Shown here piece after piece: positions 11,901 to 23,515 of a stretch of DNA of 64,000 nt (position 1 is its first letter; the number at the start of each line of letters is the position of its first letter). Made by a program: the position numbers and the translations under genes. Under the pieces are notes generated by a model. The model did not search any database. It saw nothing but the letters and a program-made list of their open reading frames with translations, and was not told the DNA's origin. This DNA is from Collybiopsis luxurians FD-317 M1 (Eukaryota > Basidiomycota > Agaricomycetes > Agaricales > Omphalotaceae): positions 944,320 through 1,008,319 of the forward strand of contig KN834755.1 in assembly GCA_000827265.1 (NCBI GenBank), written 5' to 3'.

Positions 11901-12108
11901 AGCACCTCTGTTAAAACACTTGATGACTGCATACTATCCTTTCCGACTTCAGCAATAATTATTACTCACAAATTGTTTGTACTCGAAATATGAACATTCC
12001 TTTCAATTTCTGTTGAGGATGCCCGATTCAGAGCTTGTCGATTCCTGGACAATAAAATTGAACATTCTTATGCCAATCCTGGAATTTTTTTTCATACCAG
12101 TCGGTCAT
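8987..12108 (-). CDS. NLR-type NTPase with a short N-terminal motif and TPR array
   Basis: A STAND/NLR protein, likely a fungal intracellular sensor. Five exons (12108-12098, 12044-11970, 11907-11783, 11724-11529, 11465-8987) join to 961 residues. Residues 30-70 carry FSGASNFTISGSPIF, a short beta-like motif rather than an enzyme effector domain. The NB-ARC-like NTPase follows SPFFTGRQD: P-loop GMGGAGKT (about 115-122), Walker B IILYDNADD (about 178-186) and IITSRN. After a winged-helix-like region come about ten 42-residue kinesin-light-chain-type TPRs (about 505-955), consensus YSEVGRYNEALQI then LGEQHPDTL. Repeats are nearly alike at DNA level, indicating recent duplication. NLRs of this build are known in fungi for self/non-self recognition; the ligand here is unknown. 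The 11-nt first coding exon, completing Trp4 across the intron, supports the chosen start. Confidence 0.85.
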
Positions 12109-13042
12109 CACACGAGAGCACGAACTATGTAGACAATCAGAAGATAGGCAATCTTATAAATAATAAGACATTGACGGCTTACACATCCTCAGTCCGAAGT
12201 GATTGCCGGTCCCATCATTCTCATAGTATATGCACTTTGGTACTTTCCCACCGACAAGCTCCAAACTCCCGATATCTTCGTAGATACGCCATTTCAAATG
12301 GAGGCATAATCTTCATCCTGTTCATACTGGCATGCCTTGGTCAGGTGTCAGATAGAACATAGATTTTAGGGCGCTTGGTTACCCGAGAGATGTCAAGAAT
12401 CAGACACGACCATGCTCACCATGATCATGAGAATGGCATCCATGTGTTCGACCATGACTGTCAATGCGGACCGCAATTGAGCAAAAACATCAGAATATCT
12501 TCGTGAGAGCACAAAATATCACCAACAGCCTCGTATCAATTTAGTTCCTGTCAATGTCTGAGTACACTGTACAGACGGAAACTCATCCCAACCTTCGAGC
12601 TTCCAGCCGCCCTTCCGGGTCTGAATTTGGGACCCCACCTTTTCCACTCTACGTGGTCATTTAGAAGAAAGAGAACAATGTCTCTGGGCTCGAGGGGCTA
12701 CATAGGCACACTTTGACGAGTGAATGGATTATTGGATGTTTAGTAATAGCCTCGACCCTTGTCGTTAAAGAAGGGGACCTAGCGTCTCCAGTCGATGCTG
12801 CGTCTTCGATAACAAGACGATGGAGATGAACATGCTGCGATGACATGACACGGGTCCCGACAAGCAGCATACGAAAATAATCCAAGAATAATAGCATTGA
12901 CGCGAGATCGATGCGTATCAGGTTAGGAACTTCATAGAGTAGACAAGACAGAGAGAAAATCCATAGTTTATTATAAGTACCAATCGATTATCATCAAGCT
13001 CTTTGAATCCATGCAAAGGAGACTCTGATTCGAACAGTCCGG
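12109..13042. other. Intergenic; contains 3' flank shared with the DUF7918 copies
   Basis: No gene could be supported. Bases from about 12890 to 12965 match downstream flanks of the other DUF7918 copies at about 14805-14880 and 16365-16445, so the duplicated unit extends past the coding region. Confidence 0.5.
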
Positions 13043-14110
13043 CTACTGCGTCCAGTTGAAGTTCCCGGTTCTTGTTCTGACTCCAGGTTCCGTTTTTACA
13101 TGCGTAGTCTTTCGACGCTTCCGCTCAAGAGTTGCAAGCTCTTCCTGCCAAAACAATCAGGTGAGGTCAAAAATCACCACTTGGAAAGGTGCACAAACCC
13201 TGAGCATGTTTACTCGGCGTTCATCTTCATTGTCGAAATCAGCAAGGTCGCGAGTCAGATCCAAAACCGCCCGTTCAGGTGGGGAGGCCGCTCGTTTCTT
13301 GCCTTCCGCCCGAGGCACTACACCATTCGCTCGAAGCATGTCTGTATTGTCTGTGAACAATCTCGCTGTCAGTTGAAAGACCGAGTCCCATACCAGTCGG
13401 ACGATATTTAAAGATGAAAGTCACAAGGGAATCATGCCGGACGGTTTTGAACGTAGGTGTCTGGGATACTTGTTTTACTTCCCCTAGACTTTGAACAAAT
13501 TTCAATAGGCCAAGGGAAGTAGATCACGAGCAGAAAGACATACCTTACTTTGTGACCAATAGCCTTCTTCGACCTCTCATGAATCTTGTCAACTAAGTCG
13601 GACGGGGTAAAATCATAGATCTGCTCGCCAAACGTTGCATAGGAGATGATTAGTTTGATCTCCCCGAGTCCCGCCGTTATTTTATTTAGATACTCGTCGT
13701 CATCTGTGGCTTTGAATGAATATGATAGAAGACATTATGAAGAAGGGGCAGACCTGTTAATTCCAAGAGCGAGAAAAGGAATGGCTTCAAAGTAGTAGGG
13801 GAAGTTGTGAAGCCGTCAGCAGTAAACTTTGCTGGCGAACGTGTTGTCATAATTTTTCCAGCAGTCCACTCCCCATCCATATATACATCCCCAATCATCG
13901 GACCAGAAACGTTTCCTTTGATCCAATTTACAGTGAAAGTCTGGCCAGCTGTGAATACCATAGTTCTGATAACGCAGATGAACGTACCTTCCCAGCTTCC
14001 GAAGGTATCCAACCAGTTACCTCTTTGTCCTTCTTCTGCACATCGTATATTGGAAGTTCCTCGCCATCTACCTCAATCCATGCGGTATATTCTCCGAAAC
14101 TCAAGGGCAT
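13043..14110 (-). CDS. DUF7918 family protein, copy A
   Basis: Six exons (14110-13988, 13940-13754, 13703-13544, 13488-13394, 13341-13199, 13144-13043) join to 269 residues. The DUF7918-type domain shows WIPSEAGK (about 34-41), VNWIKG, GDVYMDGEW, a DDDEYL block, LGEIKLIIS, HERSKKAIGHKVSLGE and VTFIFKYRP. After DMLRANGVVP comes a charged tail with EELATLERKRRK. Members are common in mushrooms and have no assigned role. Compared with copy C, the last exon carries one extra base near 13070, so the last dozen or so residues are read in another frame and end early at NFNWTQ. The domain itself is intact, so the gene may still work. Confidence 0.8.
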
Positions 14111-14992
14111 CTTGTTGCAACTAGATGGCTGGTTGAGGACAGGATTAGAAATACCACGATCGTCACAAAATACGATTCTGAACATCATGATGGGATCTCT
14201 AGTTCGCGCGCGCCTCTAATTAATTCTGCTCTATTCACGTATCGTTACAAGTGGACTGCAGCTGGCCTATTGCTGCCAGTGGCATCAGTGATCTATCTTC
14301 CTCTGGCATTGACTAGCAGTTGAGAATCCCGCAAGACGGTCTTCAAGCCTCAACAGCTTTTGGTGCACCTTTGGTGAAATCAAAGGTGTGAATTAATATC
14401 ATCATTATATTCAGCCACAGCACTGCCGAACAGCCCCAGGTTTTAATTTGGAGTTCCCCTTCCTCCGCTCGAGATGGAATTAAGTAATCCATTTTGGCCT
14501 AAATTTCTGCTATGGATGGCTTTGTTATGGACTTCCTTGGCAGACTGCCGATTGATTGCCGATATACTTATTATGACAATTCCAATGGGACTAAAGTTCT
14601 TGCTCCGGACGGCCTTGTTCTATTAGAAGGATTACCCTTGAGCATGACAAATGAAAGGATGACTGGACTCTCCACAAATCAAACGAGCCAAAGTGATCCC
14701 AACACAGAAAGAGGATAGAGCGGATGGAATTTTTAGGGTGCTACAGTTAGGTACAAGACGTGGCTTCTGATAAGAGAGATATGAATGGATATAGTTCCAA
14801 AATGATAGCATCGACGCGGATTCGAGCCGTATCAAGGTAGAGAGCTTTGTAGAGTAAGGGAGCATCCATAACTTTTCCCATAGATAATCATTGAGTTCAA
14901 TAGGAAAGAACCCCACGAGAAAACAGATCAAAACAACTGAGAGGATAGTTCATATCCAGTGGTAGTCTGCAATCTGAAGGGAGACAGTTTGA
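14111..14992. other. Intergenic between DUF7918 copies
   Basis: Contains the 5' region of copy A and the 3' flank of pseudogene B, including the repeated block near 14805-14880. The plus-strand ORF at 14512-14718 has no recognisable content. Confidence 0.5.
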
Positions 14993-15999
14993 CTACCACA
15001 TCCAGCTGAAGTCCCCAGTTCTTGCTTTACGCTAGGTTCTTTCTGTCTTGACCCGGGTAGTCTTTTGACACTTTGTTTGAGAGTTGCAAGTTCTTCCCAG
15101 TATAAAAACATTCTAGCAAGGCTAAGGATTACAACTTGTCAGGTTATATTGATAAACTTCCTTCCTTCCCTAAACGCTTTGATCCAGCGTTCTAGAATCA
15201 GCAAGGTTACCCAGGGGATGCGGCTCATTTCTTGCTTTGCCTGTGCCGTTCGCTCGAAGCATGTCTACATTGTCTGTAAACCATTTCACTGTCAATCTAA
15301 AGATTGAATGGTTTATCCCAAGCAGAAGATACCGAAAGATGAAAGTTACAACGGAGCCATACCGGATGGTTTTTATCGTGCCCTCTGAGCAATTTGTTTT
15401 TCCTGACCTAAATATTGAGCAGATTTTACTGGTTCAAGGAAAACAGATCTTAGGCAGACACATGTACCCTACTTTGTGAACGATAGCGTTTTTCGACTTC
15501 TCATGAATCTTGCCAACCAGATCGAACGACTCGAAATTATCGCTCGACTGGTCAGAGGTTGCATGAGAGATAGCTAATTTGACCTCCCCCAGTCCTGTCA
15601 CCACCTTATTGACACTCATTTGTGGCAATGAGTGATATGAGATACAGAGGAATCAGAAAAAGGTCAGGCAGGCTGTCAATTCCAAGGGCGAGAAAGGAAT
15701 GCCCTCAGTATGTAGTACCGGAAATTGTGAAACCAGCAGTAGATAACTTTGGCCGTTCATATATACATCTCCATCCATTGGGCCGGAAACGCTTCTACTA
15801 GTCCAGTGTACAGTGAAATTCCTGCATAACCGTAAAATATCACAAATAAATCGGGTAACTTCTCAGGTAAACGTACCTTCCCAGATTTCGTAAGTATCCA
15901 GGAAGTTACTTCTTCATCTTTCTCCTACTTATCGTATATTGGAGGCTCCTTGCCGTCTACCTCGACCCATGCTTTGAATTCTCTGAAACTTGATGGCTT
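14993..15999 (-). pseudogene. DUF7918 family, copy B, inactivated
   Basis: The reading follows copies A and C exon by exon from the N-terminal block (15999) to the C-terminal TAG (14993). The start codon position reads AAG instead of ATG, and an in-frame TAG sits at 15928-15926, where A and C read VQ-KDKE. WIPSEAGK has become WILTKSGK, and further downstream exons contain indels. It keeps the same exon order and the same strand as its neighbours, so it is a tandem duplicate that died in place. Confidence 0.8.
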
Positions 16000-16517
16000 T
16001 TCGTTGCAATTAGATGGTGGTTTCAATTGAGCGCAGGAAAGTGTCCCAATCTTCACGACATGTACATCGTGATGTCATATTCGCGCGCGACAGTGGGTAC
16101 AGTTGGTGACAGCACGCACAACGGCACAACCCGCGTCCCTTTAGAATCCCCTCAAATTACTGCTGATTTACGACTATCTTAACAGAAATATTTTCCACCA
16201 CCGGCGGCTCAGGTTCGTCAGCGAAACAATGCCCCTCTTTCTGCAGTTTTGATGGAGGTGGGCGGTGATCTAGTGTCTCTAATGGTGGACGGAGACTATC
16301 AAATTTCCGCGCGCTACGATGACATAGTTCCTATAGTAAGTATGGTAAGATACATAAAATAACAGCGACGCAAAATCGATGCTTATCAGGTCGAGACCTT
16401 CGTAAAGTAGACAGAATAGAGAGAAACATGCATAGCTTATCAATAAATAATAAAACGGGTATCATCAATGCCTCTCGAAAGCACACAAGAAAGTAGCCGG
16501 AACAAGCTGAGAGCAGT
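16000..16517. other. Intergenic between DUF7918 copies
   Basis: Holds the 3' flank of copy C with the repeated block near 16365-16445. Nothing else was recognised. Confidence 0.5.
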
Positions 16518-17631
16518 TCACGTCAAGTCTACGACCCCGAGTGAGACCGTTCGGCTACTGCGTCCAGTTGAAGTCCCCGGCTCTTGTTTGACTCCAGGTT
16601 CTGCCTTGACACGCGTGATCTTTCGACGCTTCCGTTCGAGAGTGGCAAGTTCTTCCTGTAGAAACATTCAAGTGAAGTCAAGAATTACCACTTGTAAGGT
16701 TGCGTACCTTGAGCGCCTTCATTCGGCGTTCATCTTCATTATCGGAATCACCAAGGTCACCGGTCAAATCTAAAACTTCGGCGTTATCTGTAGAAGCAGC
16801 ACGTTTCTTATTTTCTGCAGGAGGCGCTATTCCGTTTGCACGAAGCATGTCTACATCCTGGATAAGAAGGTAGCGAAAGTACGAACGTGGATTTCTGACC
16901 TATAGGACGATATTTGAATGTAAAAGTCACAACCACGCCAAGGCGAGTTGTCTGTATCTGCTTGGTATGCGGTATCGTTTTATCAACTCCCAAACTTGAT
17001 GCACATAAGCTTGGTCAAAAGAGCCCAAAAACAAACGGAGAAGAGCACACCCTATTTTATGCCCCGTCGCCTTTTTCGCTTTTTCGTGAACTTTGCCAAC
17101 TGGAACATGAGTAGTATAACGTTCTTCGTATGTCCCAAAGGTTGCCCGAGAGATGATCAGTTTGATGTCCCCTAGGTCTGCTACGGCTTTACCGAGATAC
17201 TCGTCGTCATCTACAGTGTGAATTACGATGAACAGAAAGCGTGACAAGCTGTTGTTAAGCTCACCGGTGAGTTCCAGTTTCGAGAACACAAATGGTTTCT
17301 GTGTGGTAGCAGAAGTTGTAACGCCAGAAACAGCGAAATTTCTTGTTGGGCTGCCTTCCTGCATAGCTATGCCGGCGCATGCCTGCCCGTCAATGCGAAC
17401 GTCTCCACACATAGACAGAGTAGCATGCTTGGAGGACCACTTGACAGAGAATTCCTATAATACTTGTGAATTCGTCGCAAGCTGAGGCAAGCGGTACTAT
17501 GAACCCACCTTCCCCGCTTCTGAAGGAATCCAACAGGCTGCCTCTTTGTCCTTCTCCTGTACATCGTATATTGGAAGTTCAGCGCCATCCACTTCAATCC
17601 AAGCAGTAAAATCTTGAAGATTCAACGGCAT
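16518..17631 (-). CDS. DUF7918 family protein, copy C
   Basis: Six exons (17631-17509, 17454-17265, 17210-17051, 16994-16900, 16850-16708, 16655-16518) give 282 residues, with splice sites at the same places as copy A. Domain blocks are MPLNLQDFTAWIEVDGAE, WIPSEAGK, GDVRIDGQACAG, KPFVFSKLELTDDDEYLG, LGDIKLIISRATFG, HEKAKKATGHK and VTFTFKYRP. A polar linker with DLTGDLGDSDNEDERR leads to the conserved EELATLERKRRKITRVKAEP tail. The C-terminus ends VVDLT and appears to be the ancestral one, since copy A reaches a premature stop by a one-base shift. No function is known; the basic KRRK run could be a nuclear signal. Confidence 0.85.
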
Positions 17632-19384
17632 ATCGTTGCAAGAATAGGTAGATGGTGGTTGGGAAACAGGATTGGATTTCGAAAAGTGTCACACCGTCAC
17701 CACAGGTGATCCCAAATTCACCCGTGACAGCACGTGGTGAACGCGACGCGCGTCTTTTGAAGATCACTCGTTTCTCCTAAGCTCTCCTCCAATCGGTATA
17801 TGGCAGTATCTCGCGGCCATTCGCTCCGGATCTACTCTGACCCATGACCATTTGCTTACCGCTAGAAATCTTACAGAAGTGACTCAGAGTCTCGCGATTT
17901 GTTTGCGATAAACATGCTTCCACTGGCACAAGTAGTAGCCCACAACTGACCCTTCTCAATACCAACAAGAAGATGCGAGCACGATCTCAATCACAAAAAA
18001 GTTTTATTGATATTGCATCCGCAAAATTTGACTCAAACCGAAACCGAAGCCGAAGCCGAAGCCGTACGCTTTTAATAGGTTTCTTGAATACCCTCAGTCG
18101 TCGGAATGATAGGGATATCGATTCTATCAAACGATTAGCGCTTGCTTTCCTTATTATATTGCGTATGTATGACTCGCGAGACATGAGGCTAGCGCCCCCA
18201 AGCTTAGAAAAAAAGATTCTCGCCCGTTCGGAAGCGACCTTGATGTCCCTAGCCAACTCTCAGAATCATTTGGTGCCCGTATAATTTTCGAAATTCTCCG
18301 GAGAGATATGATTCCTCACATGCATCGGTGCACAACTGGAACTCGTCTCGTTTCTCGGCGAGTATTTCCACTGTAAGTACCTGCTTCGGTGTTTTTCATT
18401 CGTATTACGCAGACCCTGACTTCTATATCGGCTTAAATTCAGGATATCGCCTCGTGCCAACCCCCCTTTTTGAGATTGATTCACTCAAAATTCAAGAATA
18501 CTGAGCGATCTTGACAATCTATTCCATCAACAGAGTAATATTTTTTCTCATCATAGAAGTTCTTGTCTTGACTCATCGATGAGCCATGCGCTCGTGCCCT
18601 TAGACCTGAGAAGACCGTCGTTTTTCCGAGGTGTGGCACCTTCCGTGCAACCTCGAAAGAGCCTTGATGCCCGATCCTCGCTCCATCATTGACGCGAAAG
18701 AAGAGATTCTGTTTTTTCCGTATTCAATATCGAGGATGAGCACTGATGTTTTGGCAGGTTCGAATTTGCACTTGGACTGTGTTTGCATGGGCTTCATGGC
18801 CTCATCCTCTGCTCGAGATGCGATATCGAAAGTCTTCCAGGTCGTAAAGAGACATCACAATGGCGAAAAGTCTCACGTTGGAGTGAAAGGCAGTATCTGT
18901 GGGTCCTCTAGAACTGTATCGAGGCAGTTCCTGTCCTTGCAGCAATCTGTTCGTATTGCCCAGAACGTACGTGAGATGATGGTATAGTACAATAGGTTGT
19001 GGTCGCGGCATTCGATCCTTGGGATATTCGCACTGATTTCTTCAACAAATCAGAATCATCGCCGTCAGGACCCCGCCCATGAGCGAGTCATTTCCCCACA
19101 TGAACATGCGTTTCTCCGACAAGTCTGTAACCAAATTTGGCCTGCTACAGAAATCGTGTACCATTAGTAGGAGTTCTCCGGTGGGTATTTTGTTGTAGAA
19201 TTTAGATATCGTCCAAGGGTATATAAACCTTGACGAATTGGGGCGTATCCTCCCCAAAGACGCCCTTTCTCTGCGTCTGTTTCTCGATACCACCTTCCTG
19301 TTGACGGTAAGCTTCAAGGTTGTTCGTCGTCTCATTCGTTGTTCACGTTTCACTTCTTCTAGTCGTCCTTTAGCTTCACCTATT
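17632..19384. other. Long intergenic stretch with weak ORFs and a short CCGAAG repeat
   Basis: Near 18037-18062 there is a short tandem run of (CCGAAG/CCGAAA). ORFs at 17973-18284 (+), 17987-18256 (-) and 18631-18987 (+) are open for 90-118 codons but show no family resemblance or convincing splice context, so no gene is called. The promoter of the next gene is at the right end. Confidence 0.45.
19220..19227 (+). promoter_or_regulatory. TATA box of the Gly/Pro/Tyr-rich gene
   Basis: TATATAAA lies about 160 bp upstream of the ATG at 19385, leaving room for a 5' leader of roughly 130 bases containing pyrimidine-rich sequence. A full TATA consensus at this distance suggests a strongly regulated or highly expressed gene. 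Confidence 0.5.
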
Positions 19385-20899
19385 ATGCAAGGACGCGGAG
19401 GATATCCATACCAGGGTGGCGGGAGTTACAACCCAAACTCTCCTCCCACCAATAGTAACCAACGTTCATACGGTAGTCCATACCAACCCCAACCTCCCTA
19501 TGGAAGCGCCTCTGGTGCTCCAGAGGCTCCCACATCTGGTAGAGAGACGTTTCATTTATTTCCTTCATCCAACCCATTTTACTTCTGTAGGGTATTATTC
19601 ACAAGGCGCACATCCCGGCTATGGTCAACAATATCCTTCTGGTCATGGAACTGGAGGCCCAGGTACTGCTCCGGGTAGGTGGTCATATAATTACCCTAAT
19701 TCTGCTCGAAACTCATCAATCAAAGGCGGTCCTCCAGGTTCGTACTCTGGATACCCTCATAGTCAAGCCTATCCTGGTAGTGCCGGCGCAGCTGGTATGC
19801 CAGGTTCCCATAATGCACCAGGTTTGTTCGCTGCTCTCCTCAATCTCACGTAGGATTTAACATTCGTCTTCAGTTGTTCCCACCTCTCAAGGCTGGTCGG
19901 GTCCTGGCCCTGAGAGTCGCGGCGTAGGCAGCACCTATGGTCGGTCAAGCAGTCTCTCGTATCACTTCTATACTAAGCCTATCTCTTCAGCGTCTGGCAC
20001 CCGCGGCACTCAACAAGGTTGGGCGGGCCCGAGCGCTGATCGAAGTGCTTATTCTGTTCAAGGTAAGTCAATCTTTTCCCCGTGGAGATGGCGACGAGTG
20101 GCTTATAACATTATCATAGCTGGTCCCTCCACTACCACTCGTACGGTTCAGCAAGGCTGGACAGGAACCGGCTATGCTCCTGGAAGTGCTGGAAATTCTC
20201 GAGGTCAGTAATTCTTCTCAGCCGCCGCCGACACCTCCGAACCACTATACTAATCCTATTTACGCAGGAAACTTTCCTGAGTATTATTTGCAGAGGTACC
20301 ATACCGCTCGACTTAGTGACTCAGAGTTTCTGGACGCCGCGGCGGGCCCTCCGAGTCATGCATATGGAGGAAGGACTAGTGTGTCTCACGCGATGGGTCT
20401 TGGAACCCACTACACCCCTGGGCCTCCGCCCTATCAACCTCCATCAGGTGGTGCTTTCAACCGCCAGTCATCAACTTCTCAGCAACAGCAACAGACAACC
20501 CTCCCCTCCTTGGTATCTGCTATTCCGGCGCGTACTGGTGTGGCAATCCCCGGAGGCGGTGGTGAAAGATGGCAAAATCCTCCACAAGCTTCGGGTGCGG
20601 CATCAGCAGGACCGAGTAGACAGAGAGCCACCAGATCTAACGCGACAGGCTCAGACGACTTCGTGGGCCACTTCAGTTCTGAATCCGGAACCGGTACCTC
20701 ACCATATGTCAACACCAACATTGAGCCCACAGCAGCCGGGGTGAAGAAATGCAGCAAGTGTCAAGCAATATATGTCACCAGTAATGTGAAGGAACACGTT
20801 TGCAAAGGATCGGGAAGTAGAAAAGATGATGATAGCAAAGGTAACGACGGTAATTCGGGTGATAAGGGTAAGGGAAAGGGAAAGGCGAAAGAAAAGTAA
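19385..20899 (+). CDS. Gly/Pro/Tyr/Ser-rich low-complexity protein with a C-terminal Cys cluster
   Basis: Five exons (19385-19538, 19591-19821, 19874-20062, 20120-20203, 20268-20899) join to 429 residues. The first 200 residues are built of Gly, Pro, Tyr, Ser and Gln, as in GRGGYPYQGGGSYNPN and PGYGQQYPSGHG, with QQGW units recurring in exons 3 and 4. A polyglutamine run (about residue 285) follows. Near the C-terminus KKCSKCQAIYVTSNVKEHVC could bind a metal as CxxC...HxC. The tail is a run of Lys, Gly, Asp and Glu. No enzyme domain is visible. The composition suggests a disordered protein that could form condensates or bind RNA; that is inference only. Confidence 0.75.
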
Positions 20900-21140
20900 A
20901 GAGGCGGATGGCGTTGGGGAAGTACTCAAGAAGCACTAGTGCCTTTTACAAGTATGCAAATTATTTACAAGTGTATCTATCAATCAAGTTCCTCTACTTG
21001 TCTTCATTTCCTTATTTTGATCAGTGCGAAGTTTCTTTTTACGGACAAGAGCCTACATATATTGACCTAGATATGACTCAATGACTGGTATTTCTCACGA
21101 CAGATTCCTTATTCTGAACCACCATCTCGCCACCACTTAG

Positions 21141-22023
21141 ATGAGGCCTCGAAGTCGCTCAGCTCCTCCGTTTACTCGTCGCGATTTCGGAGTAAACTGG
21201 TATCTCAGAGAAGATGGTATCGAAAACGAGGATTTGCATATGGATCCTGCTGATCTTACCGAATTTTCTTCTGTCAAAGCCTTCAGACCGTTCCATCCGC
21301 GTTCAATGTATTGGGTCGACAAGGACAAGGTTCTGAAGTTATTCTCTTATCTGATCGACGTATCGGTAATGGTGGCAAACATGGACCTCGTTCGTACAAA
21401 GCTACCTGTTCCACAGGTGTTGCGATACGGACATTCGGGAAACTGCTCATATATTCTGATGGAGCGTATCCCCCATCCTAATTTCCCCACCCTCCTACTT
21501 GACTGGGGACTTAATCAGGTGCCCTCAAGAAGTATAATTGCTTTCGATATTATAGTGCGCGAAATAGCCAATTTGGGATTGAGCCACAACGACCTGGTAC
21601 CAAGAAACATGCTCGTTGACATTGCCACGGCAAACATCACCTCTATTGTGGATTGGGATTGTTGTACACCAATCCATAGAGGTGGAGAATACGCTAGACG
21701 CGTTAAAGAATTTGTCGACTTTCCCGATACCAAGTTTCCAGGAGAGCAGAATCTATATCATCTCTTTCTACGATACTCTTTTGACCGGACTGGAGAAGAA
21801 ATTTTACTAGGGTGCAGTGACAGACACCCAGAGATGTTCCTACCATGGCCGCTCGTCAAATCGAAATCTTATCAACAAATTTCTCCACCTGTGGTTGACC
21901 CCCGTAACCAATCATTCTCAGTGAGTGGGCTTCTACATTCTTCCCTTCTCTAGAAAGCTAATCCACGCAATACAGCGACAGAAAATTCAACCTATCCACT
22001 TTGGCACTTTTCCGATATCCTAG
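21141..22023 (+). CDS. APH-like small kinase, copy 1
   Basis: A protein-kinase-like fold of the aminoglycoside phosphotransferase (APH/choline kinase) type. Two exons (21141-21920, 21976-22023) give 275 residues. The hinge block is SYILMERI (103-110), the catalytic loop LSHNDLVPRN (147-156, with D151 and N156), and the metal-binding motif IVDWD (169-173). The second exon encodes only RQKIQPIHFGTFPIS; the 55-bp intron ends CAATACAG and the tail is conserved in all copies, which decided this joint over reading through. APH-like proteins are abundant in mushrooms and their substrates are mostly unknown; resistance is not implied. It lies in tandem with two copies downstream, with flanks also duplicated. 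Confidence 0.8.
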
Positions 22024-22637
22024 TGTTACATCGGATGTGTGTGCGGTCTCGTATGGGTATACTGCTACAGCTCTGTCATTGCCGCATATAAATATGTCAG
22101 ATTGAGATGTAATTGTGGTGAATGGACGGGCGGACATGCATATACGGTTCTTTGCGTGGCCCATCCTGGATTGTGGGAGCATGTCTTAAAGTTGCACATT
22201 CGGACAAAGGCTACTACGTCAACTATAAGTGTACTACCCTAATAGCTATCTTCTTCAGTCAAATCGGTGATATCTCTGTGGTAAATTCACATACGTCCAG
22301 CCGCCTATCGGCGAGAATTCAGGTTCAGCTTTGACTTGACCAAACGGCACAGCATCGACTGTAGCTTCAATTTTGACTGAACGCGCTTCCACTTTCCCAG
22401 AGACGATGGTGCATGGGTCCCAGGGTCAGCACCGGCATAACCTCTGGAACCCGGAGTTCAGATCGTGGACCATGCCATGTAATAGAAACTCCTTCCTTCC
22501 TGTCGAATGACACGCGTACAGTCCTTCCGCGTCAGTCGTTTACCGCTGAGTTTAAATGGTAATAAATTGACTCATGGCTGGGATTTCTCACAAAAGGTTT
22601 TTATTCCGATCTTGACCACCATTTCGCCACCATCTAG
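22024..22637. other. Duplicated spacer of the kinase array
   Basis: The first 200 bases match the downstream flanks of the other two copies (for example the ATGGACGGGCGGAC block near 22120), and the last 100 match their upstream leaders. It holds no separate gene. Confidence 0.55.
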
Positions 22638-23515
22638 ATGAGACCTCGAAGTCGTTCAGCTCCTCCGTTCACTCGTCACGATTTTGGATTTAATTGGGAG
22701 CTCAGAGAAGATGGCATCGAAAACGAGGATCTGCGTATGGATCCCGCTGATCTTGCCGAATTTTTATCTGTTAAAGTCTTCAGACCTTTTCATCCATGTT
22801 CAATGTTCTGGGTTGACAAGGACAGGTTGTTAAAGTTATTCTCCTATCTGATAGACGTTTCGGTAATGGTGGCAAACATGGATCTCGTTCGTCCCAAACT
22901 CCCTGTTCCTCGGGTGTTGCGCTACGGGTATTCGGGAACTGCTCATATATTTTAATGGAGCGTATCCCCCATCTTAATTTCCCCACCCTCCTGCTCGACC
23001 GGGGGCTTAATCAAGTACCCTCAGGAAGCGTAATTGCTTTTGATGCCATAGTGCGCGAAATCGCCAGCCTAGGATTGAGCCATAACGACCTGGTGCCAAG
23101 AAACATGCTCGTTGACATCGCCACGGCAAACATAACTTCGATTGTGGATTGGGATTCTTGTACACCGTTGCATACAGGTGGAGAGTATGCTAGACGGGTC
23201 AAAAATTATGTCGAGTTTCCTGATAGCAAGTTTCCGGAAGAGCAGAATTTATATCATGTCTTTCTGCGATACTCCTTTGATCGAACTGGAGAGGAAATCC
23301 TATTGGGGTGCAGCGAGAGATACCCAGCGATGTTCTTACCGTGGCCACTCGTCAAATCGAAGTCTTATCAACAGATTTCTCCACCTGTGATGGACCCTCG
23401 TAACCAATCATTCTCAGTGAGTGGGCTTCTACATCTCTTCTTTGGCAAGCTCATTCACGCAATACAGCGACAGAAAATTCAGCCTATTCAATTTGGCACT
23501 TTTCCGATATCCTAA
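22638..23515 (+). pseudogene. APH-like small kinase, copy 2, with a one-base frameshift
   Basis: Same two-exon layout as copy 1 (intron 23418-23472 region, tail RQKIQPIQFGTFPIS ending 23515). At about 22937 one A of the GGGAAAC run is missing, so the frame ends after YSGTAHIF, just before the hinge. Everything downstream is intact in the other frame: LSHNDLVPRN, IVDWD and the C-terminal tail. The single lesion may be a young mutation or a sequencing error in a short A run. If it is an error, this is a full-length third kinase. Confidence 0.75.

Noticed and set aside
18631..18987. 118-codon plus-strand ORF
   Set aside because: No family features, no splice context, and similar frames open on the other strand; chance is likely.
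21921..21975. Reading the kinase exon 1 through to its in-frame stop (VSGLLHSSLL end)
   Set aside because: The 55-bp intron with good GTGAGT and ACAG signals gives a C-terminal exon conserved in all copies, so the read-through end is artificial.
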